Part shown: positions 16,602 to 26,812 of the stretch, one piece after another
Position numbering within the stretch: position 1 is the stretch's first letter
Layout of the letters: each line of letters starts with the position of its first letter
Assembly: GCA_002420115.1 (NCBI GenBank)
Contig: DIHK01000072.1
Location: 57,006 to 117,867 of the forward strand
Direction of reading: 5' to 3'
Length of the DNA: 60,862 bases
DNA from: Nitrospira sp. UBA5698
GTDB taxonomy: Bacteria; Nitrospirota; Nitrospiria; Nitrospirales; Nitrospiraceae
The notes under the pieces: model-generated
Told to the model about the DNA's origin: nothing
What the model saw: the letters and a program-made list of their open reading frames with translations, nothing else
The model's database searches: none
Translations under genes and position numbers: made by a program

Positions 16602-16624
16602 ATCTGTCTTTGAAACAGATTCCG

Positions 16625-18061
16625 TTAAATGGCAGCCTTCTTCGCCGACTTCCCCGCTTGCAGATACTTGTCAATGCCTGCCGCCATCTTGCGGCCTTCG
16701 GCAATGGCCCAGACGATAAGTGAGGCACCACGTTTGGTGTCGCCGCCGGCAAAGACGCCGTCGAGATTGCTCATAAAGTTTTCATCGACGGCCACCGCGC
16801 CACGTGCGTCATATTTCACACCGAGGCTGTCGAGCAAACCATTCCTGACGGGACCGGTGAAGCCCATGGCGAGCAGCACCAAATCGGCATTTATCTCAAA
16901 TTCACTGTTAGGCACCGGTGTGAACTTACCATTCTCAAACTTAACCCGATTGGCATGGAGCTTGGTCACTTGACCGTCGTGGCCGGAGAACTTCGTCGTG
17001 GACACACTCCATTGCCGGTCACAGCCTTCTTCATGCGCATGGGACGTACGGAGCTGCATGGGCCAGAGGGGCCAGGGAGTCGATTCGGCTCGCTGCGGTG
17101 GGGGTTCCGGCAGCAATTCGAATTGATGGGCTTCTACACAACCTTGGCGATGTGCCGTACCGAGACAGTCCGACCCTGTATCACCGCCGCCGATGATAAC
17201 AACGCGTTTCCCCTTTGCGGTGATCGGCTCGTCGGTGATCGGAATGCCGGCCGTACGCTTATTCTGCTGGGTCAAATATTCCATCGCCAGATGCACACCC
17301 TTCAATTCTCTCCCAGGGATCGGTAGCTCACGGGCCATCTCGGCTCCCATGGTCAACCCAACCGCATCAAACTGTTTCCGCAACTGTTCGCCGGTGATGT
17401 CTTTGCCGACAGCGACACCGGTTTGGAACTTCACCCCTTCAGCCTTCATCTGTTCTAGACGGCGGTCGATCACCCACTTTTCCATCTTGAAGTCGGGAAT
17501 ACCGTAGCGAAGCAAGCCGCCGATCCGATCAGACTTTTCGAACACCGTCACATCATGGCCGGCCCTAGCCAATTGCTGTGCAGCGGCTAACCCAGCCGGA
17601 CCGGAACCGACGATCGCCACAGTCTTGCCGGTGTTCACAACCGACACGATCGGCGTGACAAACCCTTCGTTGAAGCCCCGATCAACGATGTTCCATTCAA
17701 TGACGCGGATCGAGACCGGATCTTGGTTAATCCCAAGCACACAGGCCCCTTCACAGGGGGCCGGGCAGAGACGTCCCGTGAATTCAGGGAAATTATTCGT
17801 GGTGTGGAGCGCCTTCAGCGCATCATTCCAACGGCCACGATAGACGAGATCGTTCCACTCCGGGATCAGATTCACAACGGGACAACCGGTATGGCCCTGG
17901 CAAAACGGCACACCACAGTCCATACAGCGGGCACCCTGAGTCTTCAGCTTATCCTCGGGAATCGGCTCGTACATCTCCTTCCAATCAAGCACACGCAGCT
18001 CGATCGGCTTACGCTTCGGGCCCTCGCGGGCGTATTTCATGAAACCTTTCGGATCACCCAT
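16625..18061 (-). CDS. gltD: Glutamate synthase (NADPH) small subunit
   Basis: 478 residues, normal for GltD. It transfers electrons from NADPH through FAD and iron-sulphur clusters to GltB, which makes two glutamates from glutamine and 2-oxoglutarate. The N-terminal cluster-binding Cys are visible (CMDCGVPFC, then CPAPCEGAC), the FAD motif is VGSGPAGLAAAQ (about 151-162), and the NADPH motif is VIIGGGDTGSDC. It follows gltB by 47 bp on the same strand; the spacer carries a degenerate TTTTCACTTCTCACC repeat-like tract. GAAGAGAAGAAG before the ATG is the ribosome-binding site. Confidence 0.96.
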   Translation of the reverse strand: MGDPKGFMKYAREGPKRKPIELRVLDWKEMYEPIPEDKLKTQGARCMDCGVPFCQGHTGCPVVNLIPEWNDLVYRGRWNDALKALHTTNNFPEFTGRLCPAPCEGACVLGINQDPVSIRVIEWNIVDRGFNEGFVTPIVSVVNTGKTVAIVGSGPAGLAAAQQLARAGHDVTVFEKSDRIGGLLRYGIPDFKMEKWVIDRRLEQMKAEGVKFQTGVAVGKDITGEQLRKQFDAVGLTMGAEMARELPIPGRELKGVHLAMEYLTQQNKRTAGIPITDEPITAKGKRVVIIGGGDTGSDCLGTAHRQGCVEAHQFELLPEPPPQRAESTPWPLWPMQLRTSHAHEEGCDRQWSVSTTKFSGHDGQVTKLHANRVKFENGKFTPVPNSEFEINADLVLLAMGFTGPVRNGLLDSLGVKYDARGAVAVDENFMSNLDGVFAGGDTKRGASLIVWAIAEGRKMAAGIDKYLQAGKSAKKAAI

Positions 18062-18108
18062 CTTCTTCTCTTCTAACCCCTTACCTCTAACTTTTCACTT
18101 CTCACCAG

Positions 18109-21100
18109 CTAGTGCACAGCACTAGCCTTACGCTTCCGTTCCTCAATGACACGTTTGTAATCAACCGGCATCACTTTCACAAACTTCGGTACCGTGGCCT
18201 CGAACGCATCAAGCACTTGTTTGGCCTTCCGGCTCCCCGTGTACATAAAGTGTTTGGTGAGCAGCCCATGGAGCAGTTGCTTGTCCTCTTTCGCGGTCAA
18301 CGCCTCCAGTTCGACCATTCCCGTATTGCAGCGACTCTGGAACGTCCCTGTATCATCCAAGACGAACGCCACTCCTCCGGACATACCGGCTGCAAAGTTG
18401 CGACCGGTCATACCGAGGACGACCACCACGCCACCCGTCATATATTCACAACCGTGATCGCCTGTTCCTTCAACCACGGTCTGTGCTCCGCTGTTTCTTA
18501 CGGCAAACCGCTCGCCCGCCATTCCATAGAAATAGGCCTCGCCTTGTGTGGCCCCATAGAGCGAGGTATTGCCGATCAATATCGTCTCTTCCGGACTATA
18601 GAGGATGTTCTTGGGTGGAAAGACGATGATCTTCCCGCCGGACAACCCCTTCCCAATGTAGTCATTGGACTCTCCCTCAAGCGTAAGCGTGATGCCTTTC
18701 GCCAAAAAGGCTCCAAACGATTGACCGGCCGAGCCGGAAAACTTGATTGAAATCGTGTCTTCCGGCAACCCCTCAGGCCCGTACTTTTTCGCAACTTTAC
18801 TGGAGAGCACTGTGCCGGTCGTCCGGTTGATATTTCTGATCGGCAGTTCAACCGTGACCTTCTCGCCCACCTCGATCGCAGCTTTACAGAGTTCGACGAG
18901 CTGGTTATCCAGAATATCGGCGAGACCATGGTCCTGCTTTTGCACGCAATACCGCGGCACATCCACAGAGACATCCGGCGCCGTCAGCAGCGGCGTCAAA
19001 TCAAGCCCCTTGGCCTTCCAGTGATCGACCGCTTTGGTGATCTTCAGCTTGTCGACACGACCGACCATTTCGTTGATGGTTCTGAAACCGAGCTTCGCCA
19101 TCAACTGCCGCGCCTCTTCTGCAACAAAGAACAGATAGTTGACGATATGTTCCGGCTTGCCGTTGAACTTCTTGCGTAATTCAGGATCTTGCGTCGCAAT
19201 CCCGACAGGGCAGGTGTTCAGATGGCACTTGCGCATCATGATGCAGCCTTCGACAATCAGCGGGGCCGTCGCGAATCCGTACTCTTCTGCGCCAAGCAAC
19301 GTGGCGATGACCACGTCTCTGCCGGTCTTCATCTGGCCATCTGTTTCAACACGGATACGCCCTCGCAGGTCGTTGAGCACCAATGTCTGGTGCGTCTCCG
19401 CCAACCCAAGCTCCCAAGGGATGCCTGCGTATTTAATGGATGAGAGCGGCGACGCACCTGTCCCACCGGAATCTCCGCTGATGAGGACTTTGTCCGCATG
19501 GGCCTTCGCGACACCGGCCGCCACCGTCCCGACACCAACCTCCGATACCAACTTCACCGAGACACCGGCATCAGGGTTGGAATTTTTCAGGTCAAAAATC
19601 AACTGGGCCAAATCCTCGATCGAATAGATGTCGTGATGAGGCGGAGGCGAGATCAGTTGCACACCAGGCGTGGCATAGCGAAAGCGGGCGATGTTCTCGT
19701 CCACCTTATGACCTGGCAACTGACCACCTTCTCCCGGTTTGGCCCCCTGCGCCATCTTGATCTGCAGTTCCCGCGCATTCACAAGATAATGCGCCGTGAC
19801 TCCGAATCGGGCCGACGCTACCTGCTTAATGTAACTATTCTTGGAATCGCCGTTCGGCATGGGACGGAACCGCTCTGGGTCTTCCCCCCCTTCGCCTGTA
19901 TTGCTCTTGCCGCCAAGCCGATTCATCGCGATTGCAAGAGTTTCATGCGCCTCTTTGCTGATCGAACCGAAAGACATGGCACCGGTGTTGAAGCGCTTCA
20001 CAATTTCCTTCGCCGATTCCACTTCATCAATCGGAATGGGCTGAGGGTCGAACTTGAAGTCCAGCAGACCACGCAGGTTCGAGCGCCGCTTGCCCTCATC
20101 GTTCACGACCTGCGCAAACTCCGCGTACGTCTTCGGGTCGTTTGAGCGGCTGGCATGTTGTAGCTTGTAGATCGTTTCCGGATTCCAGTTATGATGCTCA
20201 CCCTGGATGCGATAGTGAATCTCGCCCCCGAAATCGAGCTGGCGGATCGCCGCCGGCTCATAGGCTACGCGGTGGCGACGCAGTGTCTCTTCGCCTATTT
20301 CGCGGATCCCGACCCCTTCCACGCGCGATGGAGTTCCTGTGAAGTAACGGTCAATGAGCTCGCGATTCAACCCGATCGCCTCGAAGATCTGTGCACCGCA
20401 GTAGGACTGCACGGTAGAGATTCCCATTTTTGAGAAGATCTTGAGCAGGCCCTTGTTGATCGCCTTGATGAATTTTCCTTCCGCCGTCTGCGCGTCGAGC
20501 CCTTCGGGTAGGTAATTGTCACGTTCCATATCGACGAGCGATTCAAACACAAGATACGGGTTGATCGTCCCGGCACCGTACCCGATCAAACAGGCGAACT
20601 GATGCACATCACGTGGTTCGCCCGTTTCCAAGATCAACCCTACTTCGGTTCTTGTACACTCCCGAACCAGATGGTGATGGACGGCAGAAATACCGACCAA
20701 ACTTGGGATCGGTGCCCACTCCTCGTTCACACCACGATCGCTCAGGATCAGGAACTTGTACCCTTCCTTGATGGCATGCGAGGCCTGTTTGCAGAGATCA
20801 TCGACCGCCTCACCAAGCCCATCCGGACCTTCAGCGACACGGAATAACATCCTGAGCGTCTTGCTTTTGAAGTGCGGGTCCGAAATACCACGGATCTTTT
20901 GCAAATCGGCGTTCGTCAGAATCGGCTGCTGCACCTTAATGCGGCGGCAAGACTCAGGCGATTCATCCATCAAGTTCGGCTTCGGACCGATGTTGGTCAC
21001 CAGCGACATCACGAGCTGTTCCCGAATCGGGTCGATCGGCGGATTCGTGACCTGTGCAAAGAGCTGCTTAAAGTACTTGAACAGGAGTTGAGGCCGATCG

Positions 21101-22626
21101 GACAGCACCGCCAACGGAGTATCGGTCCCCATCGAAGAGATCGCTTCTTCGCCCGTCACGATCATCGGCGTGATGACCATCTTCAGTTCTTCGACCGTGT
21201 ACCCGAAGGCCTGCTGCCGCTGGCGAATCGTCGGGTGATCCGGCTGGGGAACGTTCAGCGGGTCCGGTAACTCGTCCAGTGAGACACCGTACTGCGTGAC
21301 CCAACTACGATAGGGCTTGCGCCCGACGATACCAGCCTTAATCTCTTCGTCATCAATAATACGGCCCTGCACCGTATCGACGAGGAACATTCGTCCGGGT
21401 TGGAGCCGGCCCTTCATCCGAATCTCTTTCGCATCAGCCGGCAAGACGCCGGCCTCCGATGCGAGGACTACGAGCCCGTCGGTCGTCACGTGATACCGGC
21501 AGGGGCGCAGTCCATTTCGGTCCAACGTGGCGCCGATCAATTTCCCGTCGGTGAAGCATACAGCCGCAGGCCCGTCCCACGGCTCCATCATGGCTGCATG
21601 ATATTGATAGAACCCACGGCGATCCAGATCCATCTGAGGATTCGCCACCCATGGTTCGGGAATCAGCATCATCATGGCATGCGGCAGCGAACGGCCGCCG
21701 AGCAGCAAGAACTCCAGAGCGTTGTCCAAACAGGCTGAGTCACTTTGATCCTCGGAAACGATGGGAAAAAGCTTTTCCATGTCCTTCCCGAAGAGCTCCG
21801 AATGAAGCCGGCCTTGGCGCGCCTTCATCCAATTGACGTTCCCCTTGAGCGTATTGATCTCGCCGTTATGGCACACATACCGATAGGGATGGGCCCGCGG
21901 CCAGGTGGGAAACGTATTGGTGCTGAAGCGCGAGTGCACAAGCGCGAGGGCGCTTACCATTCGTTCATCGGTGAGATCCTGATAGTAGGCCGCCATTTGA
22001 TGCGGCAACAACAACCCCTTATAGACGATGGTGTTGGCGGACAAGCTCGGAACATAGAAGTGCTCTCGCCCTTGAATGGCCGACTCTGCCACAGCCTTTT
22101 CAACTCGTTTGCGAACCACATACAGCTTTCGCTCAAACTGCGTTTCGTTGAACGCATCTCGCGCGATGAAGACTTGCCGCATGAACGGCTCGGTCGTTCG
22201 TGCAAGAGCACCGATCTGATCGCTCTTAACCGGCACATCACGCCAACCAAGCAGGCGCAGACCTTCCTCTGCAATGATCTCAGTGAATACCTTCTCGCAG
22301 AGCCGTCGAGAGTCGGTAATGGGAGGCAGAAACAGCTGGCCGACTCCGTACTCACCCACCTCAGGCAATACCACACCCGTATCACCCGCAACCCGCTTCA
22401 AAAACGCGTGAGGAATCTGTAGCAGAATCCCTGCTCCGTCTCCGGTATGAGCATCAGCACCCTGTGCCCCTCGGTGTGTCAAATTCTCTAAAACTTGAAG
22501 TCCCTTACGGACAATGTCATGGGATTTCTTCCCTTTGATGTTGACGACAAAACCAATCCCACAGGAATCCTTCTCATGCTGAGGATCGTAGAGCCCCTGT
22601 CGGTTTGGAAATCCGGGAATATTCAT
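18109..22626 (-). CDS. gltB: Glutamate synthase large subunit
   Basis: About 1505 residues from the ATG at 22626 (MNIPGFPNRQGLYDP). The upstream extension to 22746 is not homologous-looking and is left out. The class II amidotransferase domain begins at Cys22 (DSCGIGF), exposed after propeptide removal. Then come the central domain, the FMN-binding synthase domain with KPGEGGQLPGHKV and SGDSGGTGASPLSS, the 3Fe-4S Cys (CHLNTCPVGIATQ) and the C-terminal GXGXG beta-helix (GGVVVVLGMTGRNFAAGMSGG). It feeds assimilated ammonium into glutamate, matching the Rh channel elsewhere in the window. Confidence 0.97.
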   Translation of the reverse strand: MNIPGFPNRQGLYDPQHEKDSCGIGFVVNIKGKKSHDIVRKGLQVLENLTHRGAQGADAHTGDGAGILLQIPHAFLKRVAGDTGVVLPEVGEYGVGQLFLPPITDSRRLCEKVFTEIIAEEGLRLLGWRDVPVKSDQIGALARTTEPFMRQVFIARDAFNETQFERKLYVVRKRVEKAVAESAIQGREHFYVPSLSANTIVYKGLLLPHQMAAYYQDLTDERMVSALALVHSRFSTNTFPTWPRAHPYRYVCHNGEINTLKGNVNWMKARQGRLHSELFGKDMEKLFPIVSEDQSDSACLDNALEFLLLGGRSLPHAMMMLIPEPWVANPQMDLDRRGFYQYHAAMMEPWDGPAAVCFTDGKLIGATLDRNGLRPCRYHVTTDGLVVLASEAGVLPADAKEIRMKGRLQPGRMFLVDTVQGRIIDDEEIKAGIVGRKPYRSWVTQYGVSLDELPDPLNVPQPDHPTIRQRQQAFGYTVEELKMVITPMIVTGEEAISSMGTDTPLAVLSDRPQLLFKYFKQLFAQVTNPPIDPIREQLVMSLVTNIGPKPNLMDESPESCRRIKVQQPILTNADLQKIRGISDPHFKSKTLRMLFRVAEGPDGLGEAVDDLCKQASHAIKEGYKFLILSDRGVNEEWAPIPSLVGISAVHHHLVRECTRTEVGLILETGEPRDVHQFACLIGYGAGTINPYLVFESLVDMERDNYLPEGLDAQTAEGKFIKAINKGLLKIFSKMGISTVQSYCGAQIFEAIGLNRELIDRYFTGTPSRVEGVGIREIGEETLRRHRVAYEPAAIRQLDFGGEIHYRIQGEHHNWNPETIYKLQHASRSNDPKTYAEFAQVVNDEGKRRSNLRGLLDFKFDPQPIPIDEVESAKEIVKRFNTGAMSFGSISKEAHETLAIAMNRLGGKSNTGEGGEDPERFRPMPNGDSKNSYIKQVASARFGVTAHYLVNARELQIKMAQGAKPGEGGQLPGHKVDENIARFRYATPGVQLISPPPHHDIYSIEDLAQLIFDLKNSNPDAGVSVKLVSEVGVGTVAAGVAKAHADKVLISGDSGGTGASPLSSIKYAGIPWELGLAETHQTLVLNDLRGRIRVETDGQMKTGRDVVIATLLGAEEYGFATAPLIVEGCIMMRKCHLNTCPVGIATQDPELRKKFNGKPEHIVNYLFFVAEEARQLMAKLGFRTINEMVGRVDKLKITKAVDHWKAKGLDLTPLLTAPDVSVDVPRYCVQKQDHGLADILDNQLVELCKAAIEVGEKVTVELPIRNINRTTGTVLSSKVAKKYGPEGLPEDTISIKFSGSAGQSFGAFLAKGITLTLEGESNDYIGKGLSGGKIIVFPPKNILYSPEETILIGNTSLYGATQGEAYFYGMAGERFAVRNSGAQTVVEGTGDHGCEYMTGGVVVVLGMTGRNFAAGMSGGVAFVLDDTGTFQSRCNTGMVELEALTAKEDKQLLHGLLTKHFMYTGSRKAKQVLDAFEATVPKFVKVMPVDYKRVIEERKRKASAVH

Positions 22627-22861
22627 AGATCTATCTCGTTCAAACAATGGATGTTTTTCTATATTATGGTGTGAGGAACGGAGCAAGGAAACACCCCTGA
22701 GTGGACACACCCTCCCATCCGTATCCAGGGTGGACCTCACCCACATGGGTTACCGTGATGGGAACTTACTGGATGGGTCCTTCCTCTGTCAAGATTGCGT
22801 TAGCCTTATACCCCTTTCATTTGCTTGACTTTATTTCCTTGGCTGCCATACCATCCGCCGC

Positions 22862-23866
22862 ATGACACAAGGTCCAGTCATCGCGACTCTGCACAACATG
22901 TCGGATGTGTGGGAGTCCTATCGGAGTGAGCTGGACGGAGTGGAGGATCGCGTACGGAAGAACCTCGATTCCAGCGTGACCTTGGTCAATACCGTCGCCG
23001 CACACATCCTGAGCGGCGGGGGAAAACGGGTCAGGCCCCTCCTCTTGCTCCTCTCCGCCCGCCTCTGTGGGTATACCGGAGCGGAACATCACCAACTTGG
23101 CAGTATCGTTGAATTCATCCACACCGCCACCCTCTTGCACGACGATGTTGTGGATGATGCCGATCTCCGGAGGGGACGACGAACCGCACGCAAGGTGTGG
23201 GGGAACCAAATCAGCATTTTGGTCGGGGACTACCTCTATACGAAAGCGATGTGTAAGGTCGTCGAGTTTCAGAGTCAGGGGATTAATGAGGTCCTCGCCG
23301 AAGCCTGCAAGAAGATGGCAGAGGGGGAAGTGTTGCAGCTCTACTACAACGGAAATCCCTCCATGCCCGAGATCGATTACATCAAGATCGTCGAACACAA
23401 GACGGCGGGGTTGATTGCCGCGGCGTGCCGCATGGGAGCCATTCTCGCCGAAGCATCCGAACCGCAACAGGACGCGCTGTTTCGCTTCGGCCAATATCTC
23501 GGCATCGCCTTCCAAGTGGCAGATGACACACTGGATTACATTGCAAACGGCGAATCACTCGGCAAAACGATTGGGCAAGACCTCCGACAGGGAAAGGCGA
23601 CGCTGCCGTTGCTGCATTTATTACAGCAATGCTCCGAACAGGACCGTCAGATGATCAAAGATCGCATGGAAACGCGGACACTGAGCACGACGGACTTGGA
23701 GCGCATTCTGTCACTGATGGCCAATTTTGGATCGATTACCTATGCCATGGATCGCGCCCGCGCGTACATCACGGCTGCGAAGGATGAACTGGACTGCTTC
23801 GAGGATAGTACGGCGCGACGCGCCCTATCCGTCGCTGCGGACTATATGATTACCCGAGACCGGTAA
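22862..23866 (+). CDS. ispB: Polyprenyl diphosphate synthase (octaprenyl/heptaprenyl type)
   Basis: 334 residues, trans-prenyltransferase fold. The first Asp-rich motif is LLHDDVVDDADLRRG (about 90-104), the second is FQVADDTLDYI (about 217-227), and GGGKRVRPLL binds isopentenyl diphosphate. Length and the motif style fit long-chain synthases (IspB/HepT) that make quinone side chains rather than FPP synthase. The exact product length cannot be read from the sequence. It is divergent from gltB. The ATG at 22862 is used; a Met at 22898 is possible. Confidence 0.85.
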   Translation: MTQGPVIATLHNMSDVWESYRSELDGVEDRVRKNLDSSVTLVNTVAAHILSGGGKRVRPLLLLLSARLCGYTGAEHHQLGSIVEFIHTATLLHDDVVDDADLRRGRRTARKVWGNQISILVGDYLYTKAMCKVVEFQSQGINEVLAEACKKMAEGEVLQLYYNGNPSMPEIDYIKIVEHKTAGLIAAACRMGAILAEASEPQQDALFRFGQYLGIAFQVADDTLDYIANGESLGKTIGQDLRQGKATLPLLHLLQQCSEQDRQMIKDRMETRTLSTTDLERILSLMANFGSITYAMDRARAYITAAKDELDCFEDSTARRALSVAADYMITRDR

Positions 23867-23998
23867 CAGTCTTCCCGCCAATCGGAACAACGCCAGGCCG
23901 TGGGAGCGGCACGGCGTCGGGCGAAAGGACCCCGCTCTCTCCTGTAACCATCAAACCGGCGTCGCTGTTCCGAACACGACATTGCCAGGGAGTTGCTC

Positions 23999-25324
23999 AT
24001 GTCACAGGTTTTTCCGTTCCACGGTGTGAGGTACGATCAGACGCTCGTCGGAGCAATCACGGAGGTCATCGCCCCACCATACGATATTATCGATGCAGCC
24101 GGACAGAAACAGCTCCATGACCGACATCCCCACAATATCATCCGCATGGAACTGGGACTCGACCAGCCCGGGGACAGTGCGGCGCACAACCGATATACCC
24201 GTGCGGCTGCAACGCTCCAAAGCTGGATCACGGAAGGGATTCTCAAGCGTGATGCGCAACCGACCATCTATTACCACACAATCGAATATCGTCCACCCTA
24301 CTCAGCTCCCGACGCTCCCACGAAAGTGCTTCGTGGATTCCTGGCGTTGGTCAAACTGGAGGCGCTGGACTCCGGGCACATCTATCCCCATGAGAACACG
24401 CGCGCCGCGGCAAAGACCGATCGGCTGAATCTCATTGAGGCCTGTCGGGCGAATTTCAGCCCAATCTGGTCGCTGTACTCCGATCCACAGGGAATCATCA
24501 TCCACCTTTTGGAAACCGAGACAAACGGCAAACCAGCCTGCTACGACTTCCAGGACGAGGCCGGTTGTCGAGAACGCCTGTGGACTGTCACCGACAACCG
24601 CGTGCTGAAACAGATCACCGAGGCCATGCAGAGCAAGCCGCTGTTCATTGCTGACGGCCACCACCGCTATGAAACGGCGTTGAATTATCAAAAGCTCCGG
24701 CGACAACAGGCGTCTACGCCGACCGGCCTACAGCCCTATGACTCAGTCCTCATGCTGCTCGCCCCGCTTGAGGATCCAGGATTGACGGTGTTACCCACAC
24801 ACCGGGTGACCACTACCCCGTTACCTCCGCTCGAACAGATCAAGCAAATACTGGGCGACGTGTTTGAGTTTCGAGAATTTCCATTTACCCCATCCTCACG
24901 CCACCAGATTTGCACCCAATTCCTCACCAGCCTACGGACGGAAGGGACGAAGACACCGGTGTTTGGCCTGGCGAAACAAGGGGATCCTCGATACGTGACT
25001 CTCACTCTGAAGCCAAGTCATCGGCCTTCCGCAGCGGCCTCACCTCGTACTAAACTCGACGTCTCCCTGCTACAGCAACTCATCGTCACCAAACTCTGCC
25101 AAACCCAACAGGAGCAGGAGGCGATTCTCTACACCAAGGATGATCTTGAAGCCCTCGATTGGGTGCACCGTGGAACAGGGACCGGAGCCTTCTTGCTGAA
25201 CGCGACCAAAGTCAGCGAAGTCCAGGCCGTCGCAGCGGCGGGAGAACGCATGCCGCACAAGTCCACGTATTTCTATCCGAAACCGTTGACCGGGCTCGTC
25301 ATCAATGTCATGGGTGGGCAGTGA
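23999..25324 (+). CDS. DUF1015 family protein
   Basis: 441 residues. The opening FHGVRYDQTLVGAITEVIAPPYDIID and the central FIADGHHRYETALNY are hallmarks of DUF1015, a conserved bacterial family annotated as of unknown function; its HHRYE motif suggests an enzyme. ATG 23999 is chosen because AGGGAG lies 6 bp upstream; the in-frame TTG at 23993 is unlikely. It stands alone between the prenyl synthase and the response-regulator gene. Confidence 0.87.
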   Translation: MSQVFPFHGVRYDQTLVGAITEVIAPPYDIIDAAGQKQLHDRHPHNIIRMELGLDQPGDSAAHNRYTRAAATLQSWITEGILKRDAQPTIYYHTIEYRPPYSAPDAPTKVLRGFLALVKLEALDSGHIYPHENTRAAAKTDRLNLIEACRANFSPIWSLYSDPQGIIIHLLETETNGKPACYDFQDEAGCRERLWTVTDNRVLKQITEAMQSKPLFIADGHHRYETALNYQKLRRQQASTPTGLQPYDSVLMLLAPLEDPGLTVLPTHRVTTTPLPPLEQIKQILGDVFEFREFPFTPSSRHQICTQFLTSLRTEGTKTPVFGLAKQGDPRYVTLTLKPSHRPSAAASPRTKLDVSLLQQLIVTKLCQTQQEQEAILYTKDDLEALDWVHRGTGTGAFLLNATKVSEVQAVAAAGERMPHKSTYFYPKPLTGLVINVMGGQ

Positions 25325-25355
25325 GGGGTTGTCCGCGCGAGCATACGACAGCACC

Positions 25356-25394
25356 GTTGCTTCACGTTTGACCCATCACACCTCACGTCTGATG
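25356..25394. repeat. Dispersed GTGAARC-type repeat, degenerate copy
   Basis: GCTTCACGTTTGACCC and CACACCTCACGTCTGATG are recognisable pieces of the family, located between the stop of the DUF1015 gene and the start of the response regulator; the copy runs up to the ribosome-binding region. Confidence 0.5.
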
Positions 25395-25395
25395 T

Positions 25396-26763
25396 ATGAA
25401 CGCAAAGATTCTCATCGTTGACGACGATCCAGACATCGTACTGATGCTGGAGGATCGACTGCAGGCCTCCGGATACGAGACCGTCACCGCACTTGAGGGA
25501 CAGCAGGCCCTTGATCTCATCGTGCATGAGTCGCCTCATCTCGTCCTGCTGGACCTGACATTACCCAAGCTCTCCGGCCTCGATGTGCTCAAGCGCTTAG
25601 CTCAAATGAAACCGGCGGACAGCCCTCCGGTCATCGTAATGACCGCGCATGCCTCCATTCAGGCCGCCGTCGAAGCCATGAAAGAAGGCGCGTACGACTT
25701 TCTGACCAAGCCTCTCGACAATGACCATCTCCTCATCGTCATCCGTAAAGCGCTGGAGCGGGACACACTCCGACGACACGTTGCTTATCTCCGCTCTGAG
25801 GTTGACGGTCGTTACGCGAATATCGTCGGCAACAGCCCATCGGTCCGCTCCGTCGTTGAAGCAGCACAGCGAGCCGCCAAATCCGACGCCGGGGTGTTAC
25901 TGCTGGGTGAGAGTGGGACAGGGAAAGAACTCTTTGCACGCTCGATTCATCAGTGGAGTCCTCGTTGTGCCATGCCGCTCATCGTCATCAACTGTGTGGC
26001 GTTGACCGAGACACTCCTCGAGAATGAACTCTTCGGCCATGAACGCGGGGCATTCACTGGAGCGGATCGGCAGCAAAAAGGCAAATTGGAAATGGCCGAT
26101 GGTGGTACGGTCTTCCTCGACGAAATCGGGGATATGCCGCTCACCCTTCAGGCCAAGCTGCTCCGTGTACTTCAAGACCGGGAATTCCAACGCGTCGGTG
26201 GATCCAAAACCGTATCAGTGAATATCCGCATCATCGCCGCCACCAATAGGGACCTTCGGCAGGCCGTCAAAACGGGGCAGTTTCGGGAAGATCTGTACTT
26301 TCGTCTCAATGTCGTCACGCTGACACTTCCACCGCTCCGTGAGCGGCAAGGAGATGTCCCCGCGCTTGCACAATTCTTCTTGGAGCGACACACGCGAGAT
26401 GCCAAACGTACCGGGATGGTCCTCAGTCCGGCTGCCGTGGAGGCGTTAACCCGATACCCATGGCCCGGCAATATCCGCGAATTGGACAACGTCATCGCCC
26501 GAGCCGTCGTCCTCAGCCCCAAAGACACGATCGAGCCGGATATGTTGGCGCTTCTCTCGGATGACGCGGATCTCCGTCAGAATGAGGATGATGCGCTACA
26601 ATCCTATCTTGACCTGCCCTACCATGAGTCCATGGAGGAGCACAGCCGGTACATCATCACACGCGCCATGGAACGGGCCGAGGGTAATCAAACCAAAGCG
26701 GCCGAGTCGCTCAAACTCCAGCGCACTTATCTCGCACGCCTCCTCAAACATCAAAAAGTCTAA
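25396..26763 (+). CDS. Sigma-54-dependent response regulator, NtrC family
   Basis: 455 residues. The receiver domain (1-120) has the acidic pocket DDDP, phospho-acceptor Asp in LVLLDLTLPK (about 54) and Lys in FLTKPLD. The AAA+ domain (about 140-380) has Walker A GESGTGKE, the sigma-54 contact loop GAFTGA and Walker B GGTVFLDEIGD. The C-terminal Fis-type helix-turn-helix is GNQTKAAESLKLQRTYLARLLKHQ. It activates sigma-54 promoters. No histidine kinase is next to it, so it is an orphan and its signal is unknown. Confidence 0.93.
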   Translation: MNAKILIVDDDPDIVLMLEDRLQASGYETVTALEGQQALDLIVHESPHLVLLDLTLPKLSGLDVLKRLAQMKPADSPPVIVMTAHASIQAAVEAMKEGAYDFLTKPLDNDHLLIVIRKALERDTLRRHVAYLRSEVDGRYANIVGNSPSVRSVVEAAQRAAKSDAGVLLLGESGTGKELFARSIHQWSPRCAMPLIVINCVALTETLLENELFGHERGAFTGADRQQKGKLEMADGGTVFLDEIGDMPLTLQAKLLRVLQDREFQRVGGSKTVSVNIRIIAATNRDLRQAVKTGQFREDLYFRLNVVTLTLPPLRERQGDVPALAQFFLERHTRDAKRTGMVLSPAAVEALTRYPWPGNIRELDNVIARAVVLSPKDTIEPDMLALLSDDADLRQNEDDALQSYLDLPYHESMEEHSRYIITRAMERAEGNQTKAAESLKLQRTYLARLLKHQKV

Positions 26764-26812
26764 GCGGCACGTCGTACTCGGCCAAACAGCACACTGTTGA
26801 CGAGTCTGGTGA

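Noticed and set aside
22627..22746. N-terminal 40-residue extension of GltB
   Set aside because: Not GltB-like; the amidotransferase Cys is at the normal distance from the Met at 22626.
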